Assembly: GCF_047511655.1 (NCBI RefSeq)
Contig: NC_133389.1
Span: 128,037,973 to 128,101,972, forward strand
From: Castor canadensis
Taxonomy: Eukaryota > Chordata > Mammalia > Rodentia > Castoridae
DNA length: 64,000 bases
Direction of reading: 5' to 3'
Within the stretch, counting starts at the first letter, position 1. Each line of letters opens with the position of its first letter. The translations under genes and the position numbers were made by a program. Positions 12,475 through 25,039 of the stretch are shown in pieces. The notes beneath the pieces were generated by a model that did not search any database, was not told where the DNA came from, and was given only the letters and a program-made list of their open reading frames with translations.

Positions 12475-12655
12475 TGACAATTACTTCTTTCAACACTTAC
12501 CACCATTCTCTGAAGTAGGTACTGGTCCTTGTTCACATTTAAAAAAGACTCAGAAATGTGAAGAAACTTGTCAAGATTCCATAGTTGATTAGGACTGAGA
12601 ACCTGGTTTCAGAACTAGCTTTGTCAGTTTCTGAAAACTGGACTCTTAGAATTAT
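12475..12655 (-). mobile_element. MIR SINE fragment
   Basis: Antisense MIR pattern: 'ttctctgaagtaggtactgg', then 'actcagaaatgtgaagaaacttgtcaagattcc' and a 'gaacctggtttcagaactagc' block. Confidence 0.65.
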
Positions 12656-13144
12656 TGTACTACTTAGTCATCTCATCTGTTTCTTTTCTTTTCTTTTTTT
12701 TTCCAGAATAAGAGAGGTTCCAGACAAGGGTCAGTTTTTAATGACATCCTGTGTTCAAATATAAATTTTCTTTTGTCTCAATGTCATTCAAATATTCATT
12801 TTTCAGTTTCTTTATCCTGTTCGTAGTCAAAATGTACTAGCTCTACAAAGGAGAGATACTTAATTTGGTTTGGTTTTAGACCCCCGCCAAAGTGAAGCTT
12901 GCTCACATTCAAAATGTTGAGGTGGCTCAGTTGCTTACGATTTTCATGAGTTTGGTTATTGTAAAGCAGTTTCTAACCAATGGATCTTAGTTTCTGGGAG
13001 TCTTTAACCAAAGGCCTGTGATAATAGATTTTGAATATCTGTCACCCACATACAAGTATTGGTGTTTTCAAATACATGTAGATATTGTGATTAATTAAAT
13101 GCAAACATTTTTAAAATTAATCCTTAACTTGGCAGTACCTTTTC

Positions 13145-13348
13145 TTTCTTTCTTTTTTTTTTAAGTACTAGTGTTTGAACTCAGGGCCTACATCTTGAGC
13201 CATGCCACCAGCCCTTTTTTTGTGTTGGGTATTTTTGAGATAGGGTCTCTCGAATTATTTGCCTAGGCTGGCTTTGAACTGCGATCCTTCTGATCTCTGC
13301 CTCCTGAGTAGCTAGGATTACAGGCGTGAGTCACTGGTGCCTAGTACT
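13145..13348 (-). mobile_element. Composite SINE, 7SL type A + deleted ID (B1-dID-like)
   Basis: Poly(T) 13151-13163, then a shortened ID module ('gtttgaactcagggcctaca' directly followed by 'tcttgagccatgccaccagccc'), so the region between the two promoter boxes is deleted. Then a 7SL module with the diagnostic 'gagatagggtctctcgaattatttgcctaggctggc' order, ending in 'gattacaggcgtgagtcactggtgcc'. Confidence 0.9.
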
Positions 13349-15962
13349 AGAAGTAGCTTTTTGTCATTATTTAGCTTACTCGTAAAGGGTCAAAGGTTTT
13401 CAGGATCTTCATATTTAAGAAGGTGGAGAACACTATTTAAAAAGCTCACTCTGAGATTCTATAAATAATCACTAGAGATTTTCAAATGTTCAAAGATTCT
13501 CAATGATATCTACTCAAAACTAGAAATTTATTTTACCATATTGTCTTTGAAGAATAAAAGAACCAAAGAAACACAGAAACTCTGATCGGAACCATGATTT
13601 CATTAAGGTTATATTTATGGAGAGAAAAGTGGGATTTCAATTCAATATTAAATATAAGGCTGATTGGCAGTATATCTTTGATAGAGCTTTCTGTTTAAAC
13701 CATGATTTGTTGCTTTGAGAGGACAATGGGTTCTGAAGTATGTTTCAAGTCTCCATTTCTAGCTCTTGTCAGACTCTGTTTTAACATTGAAATGGAAAAG
13801 CTGCCTTTCACTTCCCCAGCCCAGGAAGCTGCCCAGGAAACCTGGGGACATGGCTTTCCTGTGCCTCTGTAGAAGCAGAGCAGAAAACCTGCTGTGCAGA
13901 CCTTGTCCAGGTGGCCCTCTGTGGATCAGTGAATACTTGTTATGTTGGCTGCCATTCCTGGCCTCTCCTTCTCCCTGTTGGACCTCCAAATCTAGGCTTG
14001 CACTCAGGCATGCAGGGAGATACTTGTCCTCTCTCCCTAGTGTAAACCTCAGGGGTCACTCCCTGGGTTTGTGACAGCCTGGTCTGAGGCAAGTGGTTGA
14101 GTAAAAATTCCTTAGCAAACAATACAGGCACTACAATATAAGATGCACTAAAGATTACAAAATGTACATTTTAATCTTGTTTCTGATATTGTGACTAGAC
14201 TACAGATGAATCTGTGTATGTTTTACAATTCCTCCCTTCTTAGGACCTGAGGTAATCTGATTTGTATAAAATGTTGTTCTTAATGTCCGCATGCCCACCT
14301 CTAGTGACCCTTTCCTCCCTGGGTAGCCAAGCTGTTTGGAATGTATACAAAAATAAGAGTAAGTGGGCTAAAAATGAGACACCATGGAAACTTTCTCATG
14401 AATAAAGTGGATGGGCTTTGACCAGATTTATTCCTATTTCTTAGATGTCTTTTCAGTTTCCTTCCGCCTTGGTATTGTATTCTGAAGAATGAAGTAATCA
14501 GGTATGTGAGATGTAGTTAAAGTGTTATTGTGCTTTGCAAGGCATAGTTAAACCTATTTTCCTAATTGCTGATAAAATCAAGACAATAATACACTTTTTT
14601 TGGCAGGAAGTGATGAAGCCTAAAGGTCAGGTAGCCTAGACTTTATTCCAAGTAAGAGTTAGAATAGAATTTGTAGAGTAGAATATGACAATTTCATCTA
14701 TGTCTATTATTTAACATTGAAATGTAGTTGAAATTTAGTTGATCTTATGGAAGGCTTTATAGAGGCAAAATGTTTGATAAAATTTCTGGTCAGAAAAATA
14801 GTATATATATATGTATATATATTTGTAATTGGATGGATGGTATGGTTGCAAAAATAATAACTTCATAGTTTTAGTATTTAGTTCTTATTTTAAGATATAA
14901 ACAACATTTTCTCTAGAATAAAATTGACTTTTTTTCTTACTATGGAAACAATAATTTCATACATATTTTAAGATATAGGAAGTATTTCCTCTATAATAAA
15001 ATAAATTGGTGCAGTTTTGAATTTTTATTCAATGTGAGAAGCAAGTATAAATCTTTCAGGTGTGATTTGTGTACTAAAACATTTTTTAATAACAAGTGAT
15101 CAGTTGCATTAGTGACAAGGAGAGCGTTGCAAGTGTCTCTGTGTTGTAGCCTACAAGCTTAGGTTGAGCATTCTTACTGTCTTGTCACTGCTCTTCCTTG
15201 TAACCTTGATAGATTGCCCCTATAAATATCTCTTGGGGTGAAAAGTAATTTAATCTGTGGATCTGTATATTACTTTCTCATGAACATCCTATCAATTGTG
15301 CCAGACTACTTTCATGATATGCACTGAACTGAAACCATCAAGCCTATTTCACTGAGGATTGTTAGTTAGACCAGAATCTTTGGTCTCAACTCTGGCATTA
15401 AATTTTGCTAAAAGGCTGTTCATTTATGCATGGAAAAAAAAAAGTCCAAGTTCGTGATTTGGTTTCAAAAAACTCTCTGCTTACAGGTGTGGGTGACTCC
15501 TGGGAACTGGAAGATTCATTTGTTCTTATCCTGAGGCTGCCTCAATTAGAGTCCAGGTTACAGTTCTATATAATCAGAAAGGTCTTACTAGATGATCTTG
15601 GAGCTTGGAGTTTTGAGAACATAGTTCATCTTCTAAGCACCAACACGGTGGATAATGCCAGACTGGTCCCTTTTTAGTGAAAAAAGTCTCAAGAAAGGAC
15701 AATGCTTGCATCTGCACAATTTAGGTGAGGACTAGCTGGAGATCTCAAGATGCTGGTTAGAACCCACCTGGCTGGTTCTTGAATGCTTTCCTTTCTCTCT
15801 TTGCATTCATAGCCAAGATTCTTAGTTGAATATTGCTTACAGTTCTCAGAAGATTTGGGTTCATTAAGAGGTGGCCTGAATAAGGTATTGTGAATTATGA
15901 ATGTGGGGAGGCAATCTAAGATAACATGGTTAATAAAAATCCATGGAGTTTAAAAAATAATT
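13349..15962. other. Unassigned AT-rich DNA with an AT repeat
   Basis: No gene supported. A (TA)n tract with a TG interruption lies at about 14803-14822. 13759-14131 is GC-richer with overlapping frames on both strands (102 and 76 residues), which looks like composition rather than coding. Confidence 0.4.
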
Positions 15963-16061
15963 CTCTCTCTCTCTTTTTTTTTTTTTTGTGGTGCTAGGTG
16001 TGATCCAGGGTCTCATGCATGCGAGGCAAGAACTCTGCCACTGAACTATACACCCAGCAAC
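15963..16061 (-). mobile_element. ID-type tRNA-derived SINE
   Basis: A CT-rich/poly(T) tract at 15963-15987, then an antisense ID element: 'gatccagggtctcatgcatg', 'cgaggcaagaactctgccac', 'tgaactatacacccagc'. It is closer to the classic rodent ID (tRNA-Ala-like) than to the ID modules of the composites. Confidence 0.85.
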
Positions 16062-16134
16062 AATTTCCTTCATGCCTTTTTGTTAAATAGTTCTGAAAGG
16101 GCAGAGGCCTATGAGCCTTGGGTAAACCCAAGGC

Positions 16135-16290
16135 TCTCCAAGTCTCTTTTCTACTAATTGGTGAGTAACTTTGGACCACTTATTTAACCCTTCAATCTCT
16201 GTTTCTGTGTTTGTCAAACAGGGACATTAGTCTCTGTTTTATTTCAAGGATTGTTAGAATAAAACATGGTGATAAATGTGAAAATACCTT
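16135..16290 (+). mobile_element. MIR SINE
   Basis: Sense MIR: 'ttggaccacttatttaaccc', 'tctctgtttctgtgtttgtc', 'aaacagggacattag', 'aggattgttagaataaaaca'. Confidence 0.7.
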
Positions 16291-17640
16291 TTAAAGTTAA
16301 AAGATACATGTGTGTGTACATATACATATGCATTCAGTTTCATAGGGTTCCAGCTTGATATATTTTCTCCAATATTTATGTACTATACATCTGTTGAGAT
16401 AGAAATTATGTATCAGAAAGCCATTTTGTCAGATGGCATGTGGGGTGTGTATGCTGTATAGGAATCATGCAGGGAGGAGGAAGTTGTTTTCTTCACTATG
16501 TCTCTATTAAGTGTCGTCTTCCTGTTTATGTACACTTTTGGTAATCGTTTGTATAAATAATGTTATAAATTACTCTGCAAAACTCTGGCAAATATTTATT
16601 TTAAATACAAAATAGTTCAACTTTCTGTGATGAAAAGACTAATTAATTCAACCACAAAAATATCACTTAATCTTTAGTGGAAAAACTGGCTAGTCGTAAA
16701 CCAAAACATTTGGCTTTATTACATAAATGTCCAACAGTAAATGTAATTCTAATATAAATGGCAAAATCATGGTAGTAATATTACCCTCATTCTTAAACTC
16801 TTGTGAAATTTATCTTCTTTCACTACCAGCAGAGGGAGCCCTGAGAACTAAATCGTGCCAAAATGGCTTTGCTAATTCTTTTGTGTTTACATATTTAGCT
16901 CATAATAAGAAATAAAAACCCATCACAGATTATGAAATGTCATTATGCTTGGATTAGGCTGTATATTAACAGATTATAATCTGCTTCAATACAGCAGTAA
17001 TATCTGTCTCCACCCACCCTATCAAAGTCTCAGCTGCAAACTTCCACAACTAACAGAGTCCAGTAATACTACACATAGCAATGCACCATTTAGTCCATGC
17101 GGTATCAGAAAAAAAAAACCAAAATGCTCCTTTAAAGCACAGTTTTATCAAATTCACCACAACAATCTTTGTGAATTGCTTTCCGTTGACAATATTACAT
17201 CCACATGAGAATTGGAAAGCACCCACATTGTGTAATCAATTTAAACACGATTATCTAAAGATCATAACTTGTTTTAATGGGAGAATAGACAAAAGTAGTT
17301 TGATGGAAAAAAGTAAGAAATTCCACTGTTTATGACTCAGTGAAAAACTTGTTTACAGTGTCTCATTGAGAAATAGAAAGTTTTCCAAAAATCAAGAAAA
17401 ACAGCCTATTTCTAGAAAGCACATTTTCACTGCCTTATTACCCTTAATTAACACAGTCAATACAAAGGTCTAATGCAATATTTGTGTATTTTATGTACCT
17501 GCAACTAAAGAAACCTATTGAAAATGAAGACTGCGGTAACTGCATTTTAGCATTAATAGCAACTTGCATGTTAAAAAAGATATTTTAATATTGACATGAC
17601 TACTAGTCTAATATGCACACCCCCTCTCGGCATCAAAACA
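16291..17640. other. Unassigned AT-rich DNA
   Basis: No repeat or gene firmly recognised. An 87-residue frame at 16945-17208 overlaps an 84-residue one in another frame, typical of chance. Confidence 0.4.
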
Positions 17641-17724
17641 TTTACAATCATGTCTGCCTTCTAGGAACTTATATAGTACAGTTGGAAATCCAAGAATGAT
17701 TGAGTTCTTCCTTCTTATTAAGGA

Positions 17725-18003
17725 ATTCATTTCTACAAACACTTACTAAGCACCTCTCAGGAGCCAGGCACGGTGCTATGCACAGAGGTACAAATGTGCG
17801 TAAAATAGCAAACTGCTCAAACTCAAGACACTGAGGCTGAAGTGCAGTCAATAACTGTAAGCCAAGGTACATACATAATATTGGCAACACTCAGCTGAGC
17901 TTTAAGATTATTGAACATAGGTAACATTTCTAATCTTCGTAACCCTAGTACTTAACAGTGTTTTGTTTAGTGCTCAGTACACATTCATTGAATGAATAAA
18001 TTA
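17725..18003 (+). mobile_element. Ancient LINE relics, including an L2-like 3' tail
   Basis: 17735-17790 has the old-repeat motif 'ttactaagcacctctcagg...gccaggcacggtgctatgc'. 17940-18002 ends like L2: 'cctagtacttaacagtgttt', 'gctcagtacacattcattga', 'atgaataaat'. Both are diverged and boundaries are rough. Confidence 0.5.
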
Positions 18004-18309
18004 ACAATATGTGGATGTATTAATAAAGCATTTTGTTGGAAAATAAGTTACTTTAATGTTTTCTGCTATTTCTTCTCTGTCACTCCAATCCTTTTTCTCC
18101 CAGTACTCACAACCTGTGGGATAACCATACTTTCTTCTTATACAGCACAGCAGCTTGGTAACATAATAATTGATGCTTGATGAGTTGCTATTCCCTAGAC
18201 TTTTTTTTTTGTTATTCTCTATGCTGCTAAAGCTTAAAATATGCAAGATGAATGTAATAAAAAGAAGAAACGCAACAAAACAGTAGTGACAGGCATTTTT
18301 AATCCCCAT

Positions 18310-18490
18310 AGATTCATTATTTCGTTTTGACTCTTAACATAACTCCCATTATTTCTATTTTCCAGAGAGATTTTATGCACAGAAAAATAATTTGCTTCAG
18401 GTCACAGTACTGGTAAGTGGTAGAGTGCAAATCTGCACGTCTCCCTGACACGAGACTTCCTGCTTTGAATGATTGTGCTGTATTGCCTAT
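18310..18490 (-). mobile_element. MIR SINE fragment
   Basis: Antisense MIR: 'ttttccagagagattttatgc', 'ttgcttcaggtcacagtact', 'ggtaagtggtagagtgcaaa', then 'gattgtgctgtattgcc'. Confidence 0.7.
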
Positions 18491-19955
18491 TTGGATTGCT
18501 TAGGGTCAATTTGAATTGGTTGTGGAAATGCTTTCTTGGAAGAGGTGCTCAATTTCCTTCAGAAATATTATAAACAAGTTGTTTTTAATGCACAAGATAT
18601 AGTTAAGCTTCTAACGTTATTACAGTAAAATATTTAGCTTACAGAAGTGCAAATGAATGAACAGTTAATAATGCTTTCTAAGCAACATGTTTTCTTCCAG
18701 ACTATGGAGTTAGCTTTCTCTAATCAACAGAACCCCTTCAAATGTATTTTCCGATGCTCCACGGGCCCCCTCAAACTCTCCCAGTCCTGGATGCAGTGCA
18801 GTCTGCTGTGGAAGACTTGGCAGCTTTGTTTTCCCGGCTAGACTCATTAGCAGCGCCAGGTGGTACTAACTATCCAACTGATTCACACTAGTAAAAAAAT
18901 CTGCCTAAGGTCACCATGGACTCTTTCCCTCATTCTTTTCTTCATCTCTGACCTGATATGCTTTTTGGAAAATAATTATGCATGGCAGGAAGTTGCCATA
19001 CAACAATTGTTGTATCCTGGGATTATGTAGGATCTCAGATCAAATATATTTTGTTCTGTGAAGAATAAATGAGAAAACATGGTTTTCGCCAGTATAGCAC
19101 AGTGAAATCTATTTCTTGCCTTTTTTTCTTTCCTGTTTATTTCATCATTAAAGATCCAATAAAGGAAATTATTTACCACCTTGGGGAATGTAAGTACTGG
19201 TGTTTAGCATTCAGCATAATCACATAGATCTAAAGAACACAAATAGCTCCGGGATCTGTCCCAGTCAACTGGAGCAAGAGAGTGGAGATTTTAATACTGA
19301 CTTTTTTCTTTACACATTATACATGGTTATTCATTAAACAGAAATATGAAGTAGTATGTGAAAGCAGTGAGTACTTAGTAAACTATTCTCTACCTTGGAG
19401 AAATCTTCAGTAGGCTAAGTTTTGTTCCTGTGCTATTTTTTATTAAGAAGAAGAAAGTAGTAAGGGGAAATAAACATGAGGACATGTAGACAAACTCCTA
19501 GACCTACACTCCAGTTTGGTAGGTGCTACCCCTTGCTGCTGTTAGGCACTTGAACCACTTCAAGCTGAGACATGCTGAAGTGTGAAATACGTACTAGACT
19601 TCAGAAACTGAATGTGAGTTCGAAGAGTGTAAAATATCTCATTAAAATTTTATATTTTAATATAAATACAATATTTTGGATATATTGAGTTCAATAAAAT
19701 ACGTTATAAAATTAATTTCACATATGTCTTGTTACTTTTAAAAAAACATGCCTTCTAGAAAATTTAAAATTATTTATCTGACTTACATTTTATTTCTGTT
19801 GGACAGCACTGTCCTAAGCTTTTACTTTGAGACATCATTGCTCCCTGAGAACCAACAGCAAGGTCCTCAACTAGAATTAAAGCTTAATCCAAAACACTTC
19901 TGAAAAGTAATTTGTTGATACATATTAAGAGAATTTAAAAATGTTAAAACTCCTT
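18491..19955. other. Unassigned DNA
   Basis: No repeat family or gene recognised with confidence. 19500-19820 is probably part of an old repeat but I cannot name it. Confidence 0.35.
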
Positions 19956-19959
19956 GAAG

Positions 19960-20540
19960 TAAGAATTGTATTTCTAGTCCTATGTCCCTGCAATCCCATT
20001 TCTAGGTGTGTACCCAATAGAAATGGAAATATATATCCACACAGAAACTTGTTCGCAAATGTTTATAGCAGCATTATTTATAAGACCCAAAGTATGGACA
20101 CAACCCAAATGTTCATCAATTGACAAATGGATAAACAAAGTGCGGTATATCCACACAACCGAATATTATTTGGCTACACAGAGGAGTGAAGTACTAACCC
20201 ATGCTACAATATGGATGAACCTTGAAAACATTATGCTAAGTAAAGGAAGCCAGTTATAAAAGATCCATATTCTCATAGTTCCATTCACATGAAATATCTA
20301 GATCAGGAAAATTTATAGAAATAGGAAGCAGACGATTGTTTGCTTTGGGCTGGTGGGAGGAAAGTGTTGGGGGAGAGGATCCGGAGTAATGGCTAAAAGG
20401 GACTGGGTTTCTTTTTGAGGTAATGAAAACGTTCTAAAATTGTAATGATGCTTGCATGTATCTGTGAATATCCTAAAAACCACTGAATTCTATATTTTAA
20501 ATGGGCTAATTTTCTGAGATATAAGCTATACTGAATACAG
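19960..20540 (+). mobile_element. Ancient mammalian L1 (L1M-type) 3' end
   Basis: Sense-strand old L1: 'ccctgcaatcccatttctagg', 'aatgtttatagcagcattat', 'caacccaaatgttcatcaat', 'ggcgatgaaccttgaaaacattatgc'-like block, 'ccattcacatgaaatatct', then the 3' UTR 'ggtgggaggaaagtgttggg' and 'taaaaaccactgaattctat'. The frames at 19941-20259 are ORF2 C-terminal relics (MFIAALF, DKWINKVRYIHTTEYYLA). Confidence 0.85.
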
Positions 20541-20559
20541 CTGTTATAAAGGATTATAT

Positions 20560-21000
20560 TTCTGGGAAATCAAAATTAAGAAAATTACCTTAACTGAGAA
20601 AGCTCCTTTTGAGATCAGTTGTGCATTGCTGCATTGTGTGTAAGAGTGAAAATGTAAAACAATTCCAATGGCCAAACAGAGGTGTGACCAGATTATTTAC
20701 GGCATGGCTCCATCATGGAATGCAGATATTAAAATGATACACTCTAAGCAAACTCTTGTATGAGTTTACAATAATATGAGAAAATTCCTGGTTTTTTATG
20801 GCTAAGGGGAAAAAAGCCACCCAACTGTGATATGTATTATTTGCCCAATACCATAACTATAAAAATGCCTGGAGAAAAACTAGAGGGAAATACTGCTCCC
20901 AAAATGCTAATATTTTAATTGTGTGTTATGTGAGAATTTTTCCTCTTCATACTTTTCTTTATTTTCCATGATAAACAGCTTTTAATTAAAATATTTTCTT
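20560..21000 (+). mobile_element. Probable old L1/HAL1-like 3' fragment
   Basis: Pattern 'ccaatggccaaacagaggtg', then 'gaccagattatttacggcatgg' and 'atggaatgcagatattaaaatg' resembles the common L1M/HAL1 block 'gactggttaaataaattatgg...attaaaaagaatg'. A degenerate AT-rich tail follows. Family assignment is tentative. Confidence 0.5.
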
Positions 21001-21019
21001 AGTAAGTACTATTTTTAAA

Positions 21020-22490
21020 AAAAAGTCTGGTTTTTACATTTTAATTGCCAAAATGAGTGAATTTGTAAAAAAAGAAAAAAAGTTCATTCATTTATACAAA
21101 AGCGAAAATCAGAGTTGAAATGAAGCAGAATTTTTGGTTGAAAACTGCAATAAATCTTCAGTTAACTAAAGCATAAGTAAAACAGCCCATCCTCTTCATA
21201 GAGCACAGTGTCCTTGGCACATGAACATAAGATAGTTCACCAAATTGAAGAGATAATTAAATTAGTTGAAAAGGAAGGCACAGCATGTCAACTGTTCTTT
21301 GACTCTGTTGATTGAGACCATCAAACCCCAATTCCACCAATAATTTTCTCTGAAGTTTTCTTTTCTTCCTGTACCTAAAGTCTGGAGAAAGGCAAGGTCC
21401 CTGCTTCTTCCCTAAGTAAAACTTTCTACCTTTGCTCTCTTTCTGCTGCTAATTTGTCATGTATTTACACATGTGTTCAAATCACCCCCTTTTCTAAAGA
21501 GACCTTTCCTGGATGGGCCCTGCTTCTCTGCTTTTCTTTCTGGTTCTCTTCTCTCTCTCCTGTTCCTTTCCACACTCCTTTGGCCATCTGGGTGGTATTG
21601 CTCTGACCCTAGTGAAATAGCTCTCCAGAATATTTATGATCCATTTTCACCAAACCTCATGACCCTTGCATGGCCTCTGAGCAGGATTCTAGGTGACTAG
21701 CACTCTCCCCACCCCAGCATTCGGGCTGTTGCTCTTGCCCTCTGTAACTCAGTTGTCTTTAGTACAAACCTGCAGGCCCAGCTGGTAATCCCTGTCTTGC
21801 AAGAGCTTTTTCAGGTTCTGACAGGCAAAATAACTGACACTGTGGGCTGTGTGGGTGTAGGGCATGGGTGGGCCTTACTCACCTTGTTTTTACCTAGAGG
21901 AAAGCTTTCCACAAAGTAGATGCTGTGCCATATGTGCTCACGCCATGAGAGAGGCTGGTGAGACCAGGATGCGAGCTTTCTCGTCTCCTTTTGGTGATGT
22001 TCAGGAACTTCTCACATCATTTGGAGATCTCTAACTGTTCTTAAAATGGAATTTTATGGAAACAGCTGGTCCAAAAAATTAAAGTTCAGTGGCACTAGGC
22101 CAGCCACACAGCTGGTGGTTCTACAGAACCAGAACTACAACTCAGATCATCTGGCTCCCAAGTCAAGCCACTTTCCTTTCCCTGCGTTTGAGCTTTGATT
22201 GCCTAAAAGTTTCAGAATTGACTTTTTTGTATCTTTTTCCTAAAGCCCCTCAAGAATTGTAAGAGCAATATACTATGGATACTACTACTGTGTTCCTTAC
22301 TCTGTGCACTTAAAATTTTCTTTAAAGTCATTTAAGTAAATGTTAAATTAAATATTCCTTTTGAACTAGATATGGTGACTAGCTGCCCTGGACTGACTGG
22401 GACTGAGGGACCTTCTTGGACATAGGACTTACATGTTAAAGTGGAGTTTCATTGATTACTGGTTCTAGTGACCACTTTAATGTACCTTAT
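21020..22490. other. Mostly unassigned; weak L2-like part
   Basis: 21370-21720 has a pyrimidine-rich, L2-like flavour ('agagacctttcctggatggg', 'tggccatctgggtggtatt') but is too diverged for certainty. The remainder is unassigned. Confidence 0.35.
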
Positions 22491-22494
22491 TTGA

Positions 22495-22630
22495 TTAACA
22501 TGACAGTTCTGTGAAAAGCCATTCTCATTTCCATTTTACAGCTAAGGAAAACTGAGGCTCAACAGGATTAAAGGTGGCTTGTGAGCATCAGTCGAGATCA
22601 AAGCATAGCTGTGTTTAACTATAAATTCAT
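22495..22630 (-). mobile_element. MIR SINE fragment
   Basis: Antisense MIR: 'ctcatttccattttacagct', 'aaggaaaactgaggctcaac', 'aggattaaaggtggcttgtg'. Confidence 0.75.
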
Positions 22631-22689
22631 CATTTTTCCTCTACAATGTTGAACTGTGGGTGCTTTACAGCTGTTAAAGTCTGCGTGGG

Positions 22690-23030
22690 AAAAGGTAACC
22701 CTGTGAAATACTTAGCTTAAAAATTGATTTATTATAGGCTAGTTTCTTTGAGGTTTTGCTAATTTGCATGATTGACACATAAGGAGAAGAAGAGCAGCTG
22801 TTTGAAATGCATAAATTATTTGAAAGTGATAATGAACGAGGTAAAATTTAAATTATGCAATCCCAATCCATTTAGTCTTCCCTTCCTGGAGAGGGGGTTG
22901 GGGTGGGTGAGCGACAGCATGACATTTATTTGTTTATCTGGGAAGAAATGAATCCAGTTAATTTTGATAAGCTTAGTTTTAATCAATGGTGATATATTAC
23001 AATCAAACTAGTATAGGAAAAAGTAAAAAG
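22690..23030. promoter_or_regulatory. Candidate conserved regulatory block
   Basis: About 340 repeat-free bases with clustered transcription-factor-like motifs: an octamer complement ATTTGCAT at 22762-22769 overlapping TGATTGACA (PBX/MEIS-like) at 22769-22777, a CAGCTG E-box at about 22795-22800, and several TAAT/ATTA cores. Regulatory function is inference; no conservation data are available. Confidence 0.3.
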
Positions 23031-23032
23031 AA

Positions 23033-23123
23033 AGGCTGGCAGAGTGACTCAAGTGGGAGAATGCCTACCTAGCAAGTGTGAGGCCCTGAGTTCAAGCCCC
23101 AGTAACCACAAAAAAAAAAATTA
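23033..23123 (+). mobile_element. ID-like tRNA-derived SINE (stand-alone)
   Basis: Sense copy of the full-length ID-like module without a 7SL part: 'gctggcagagtgactcaagt' (A-box region), 'ctacctagcaagtgtgaggc', 'gagttcaagccccagtaacc' (B-box region), followed by poly(A) at 23110-23120. Confidence 0.88.
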
Positions 23124-23379
23124 AAAAGAAATGTTAGCAGTTGGATTGCAGTTTGATAAGTTAGATCTTGTTCAAGGGTTTACTCACATAGGTTCAATTT
23201 CAAGAGGACTTGGTTTCTTCCTTTCTCTAAGATCGATTTATTGATTAAATTCTTTTTTTTTTTTAGGAAGAAAGCAGAAATTATAATTAATACTGTTTTA
23301 AAAATTAATGCTTGAATTTTATTTTCATAAAAAATAAACCGAAGTGAGTAAGAGTAAAAAATAAAAAGGTACTCAATGA

Positions 23380-24115
23380 AAAGTTACCCTTCAGTACTCA
23401 GCCACATCACGTGGTTATTCCCCTCAACACAACCAACCACCACTACTCATTTCCTGTATGTCCTTTCAGAGATAATTGATCATTTGCAAGCAAACACAAA
23501 TTGATATTCCTCCCCCTTCCACTGAAGTGGTAGCAAATTAAGGATACTGTTCTGCATATGAATTTTCTCTTAAATACACATTTGGGAGATCTTTCTCTAT
23601 CAGTAGTACTTAAAGAGCTTCCTTATTCTGTTTTATGGCCATATTGTATTCCACTGTATGAATATGCCATACTTATTTAACTAGGTCCTGTTGATAGTAG
23701 TTATATCACTTAAATGACTTTAAGTTTAATTTGTTGAATGAACAATGCATTCATGTGATTCAAAAATTATACATATATTTAAATAAACATCTTGCATTCA
23801 TTCGTGTTGACCATCCTGCCAACCACACATACATCCAGACGAAACTATTGCAATGAGCTTTATAGCCTTCAGGTTTCCTTATGCACATACAAGTAAATAC
23901 AAATGTATATTCCTAATTTTCCTCCTTTTATATGGAAAAGTTGGACTACTATATGCACTATCCTATACTTTGCTTATCTACTCAACAAAATATTGGAGGT
24001 TTTTTTTTTCTTACACCGTAGAGAGCTTCTTCCTTTTTTGTTTAAGAATTGAGTAATTTTCCATTGTGTGGATATACTATAATTTATATAACTGATCTAT
24101 TAATTAGTAGTCATC
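23380..24115 (-). mobile_element. Ancient L1M-type 3' region (antisense)
   Basis: Fragments such as 'ccatattgtattccactgta', 'tgaatatgccatacttattt', 'taactaggtcctgttgata' and later 'gtaattttccattgtgtgga' are old L1 3' sequence in antisense. The 3' landmark appears twice (about 23640 and 24055), so two fragments or an internal duplication may be present. Confidence 0.65.
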
Positions 24116-25039
24116 AAGAACAGTATTGTCTGTCCAAATGTCCAAATGTCCTGTGGCTCAACATGCTCTGATTGTAATCTGGCATAGAGACCATCTGATG
24201 ACTTCAGTTGAAAGGAAGTGCTTAACAGCTTCTTTCTTTTCACTGGAGGCTCCAACGAAGGGTTAAATGTCTGCTGAGTTTTGTTATTCTGCACATGGCA
24301 GAAACCTCTTACCTTAAGCACCATAAATAGTCTCTCTGAATATTATTGAAATGCTGCTGCTACCACAATGAGGAATTACAGAAAATGTTGCTGCAATTAT
24401 TACATTACTCTTCTCTATTGATCGAACTGTTGCAGACAATACCAGATGTGGGTGTAGGGAGACTGTCTGATGATACCCAAGGAATTTGTTTTTTATCCTT
24501 TTTTTTCTTTTGGGTGTGGAGAAAGTGAAGTCTCCAATGTTCATTGGTTTTTTTAAATGTTCCCTGACTAGGATCCAAAATGATTATTCCCAATGATCTC
24601 TAGTTAATTACTTCAAAAACTAAATAATACAGAATATATACAAATCTTTTAGATGTGTTTTAATGGAAAAATTTGCATATTGCATGCAATACTATAAAAT
24701 CCTTCCTGTGCAAGAAACAGTATTAGAAGCTCTTTATTAAAAAAGCTAAGCATAAATTATGGCAAAGTGGCTTTGGCTAAAAGGTGGTTTAAATGGAAAT
24801 AATCCAGTAGGAGGGAAATGAATCTACTTTCCTAAAATAGAGGCACGTTTTGCAATAAAAACAAGGCAAGCACATTGCTATTTCAGAGGGATCGTCAGTT
24901 CCAATGAATGCTTGCAATGGTGGGAGTAGTTAGTATCAAACAGGCTGGCAGCACAAAGTGAAACCAAACAGCATTGAAATATAACAACTATTTAATTTTT
25001 CACATAACGATGGATTTCTGGGAGTATAAACTTCTTAGT
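24116..25039. other. Unassigned AT-rich DNA
   Basis: No repeat or gene recognised. Opposed short frames between 24100 and 24593 overlap on both strands and are not credible genes. Confidence 0.4.

Noticed and set aside
13759..14131. Overlapping frames on both strands in a GC-richer stretch
   Set aside because: Opposite-strand overlaps of similar length reflect base composition; no exon signals or known motifs.
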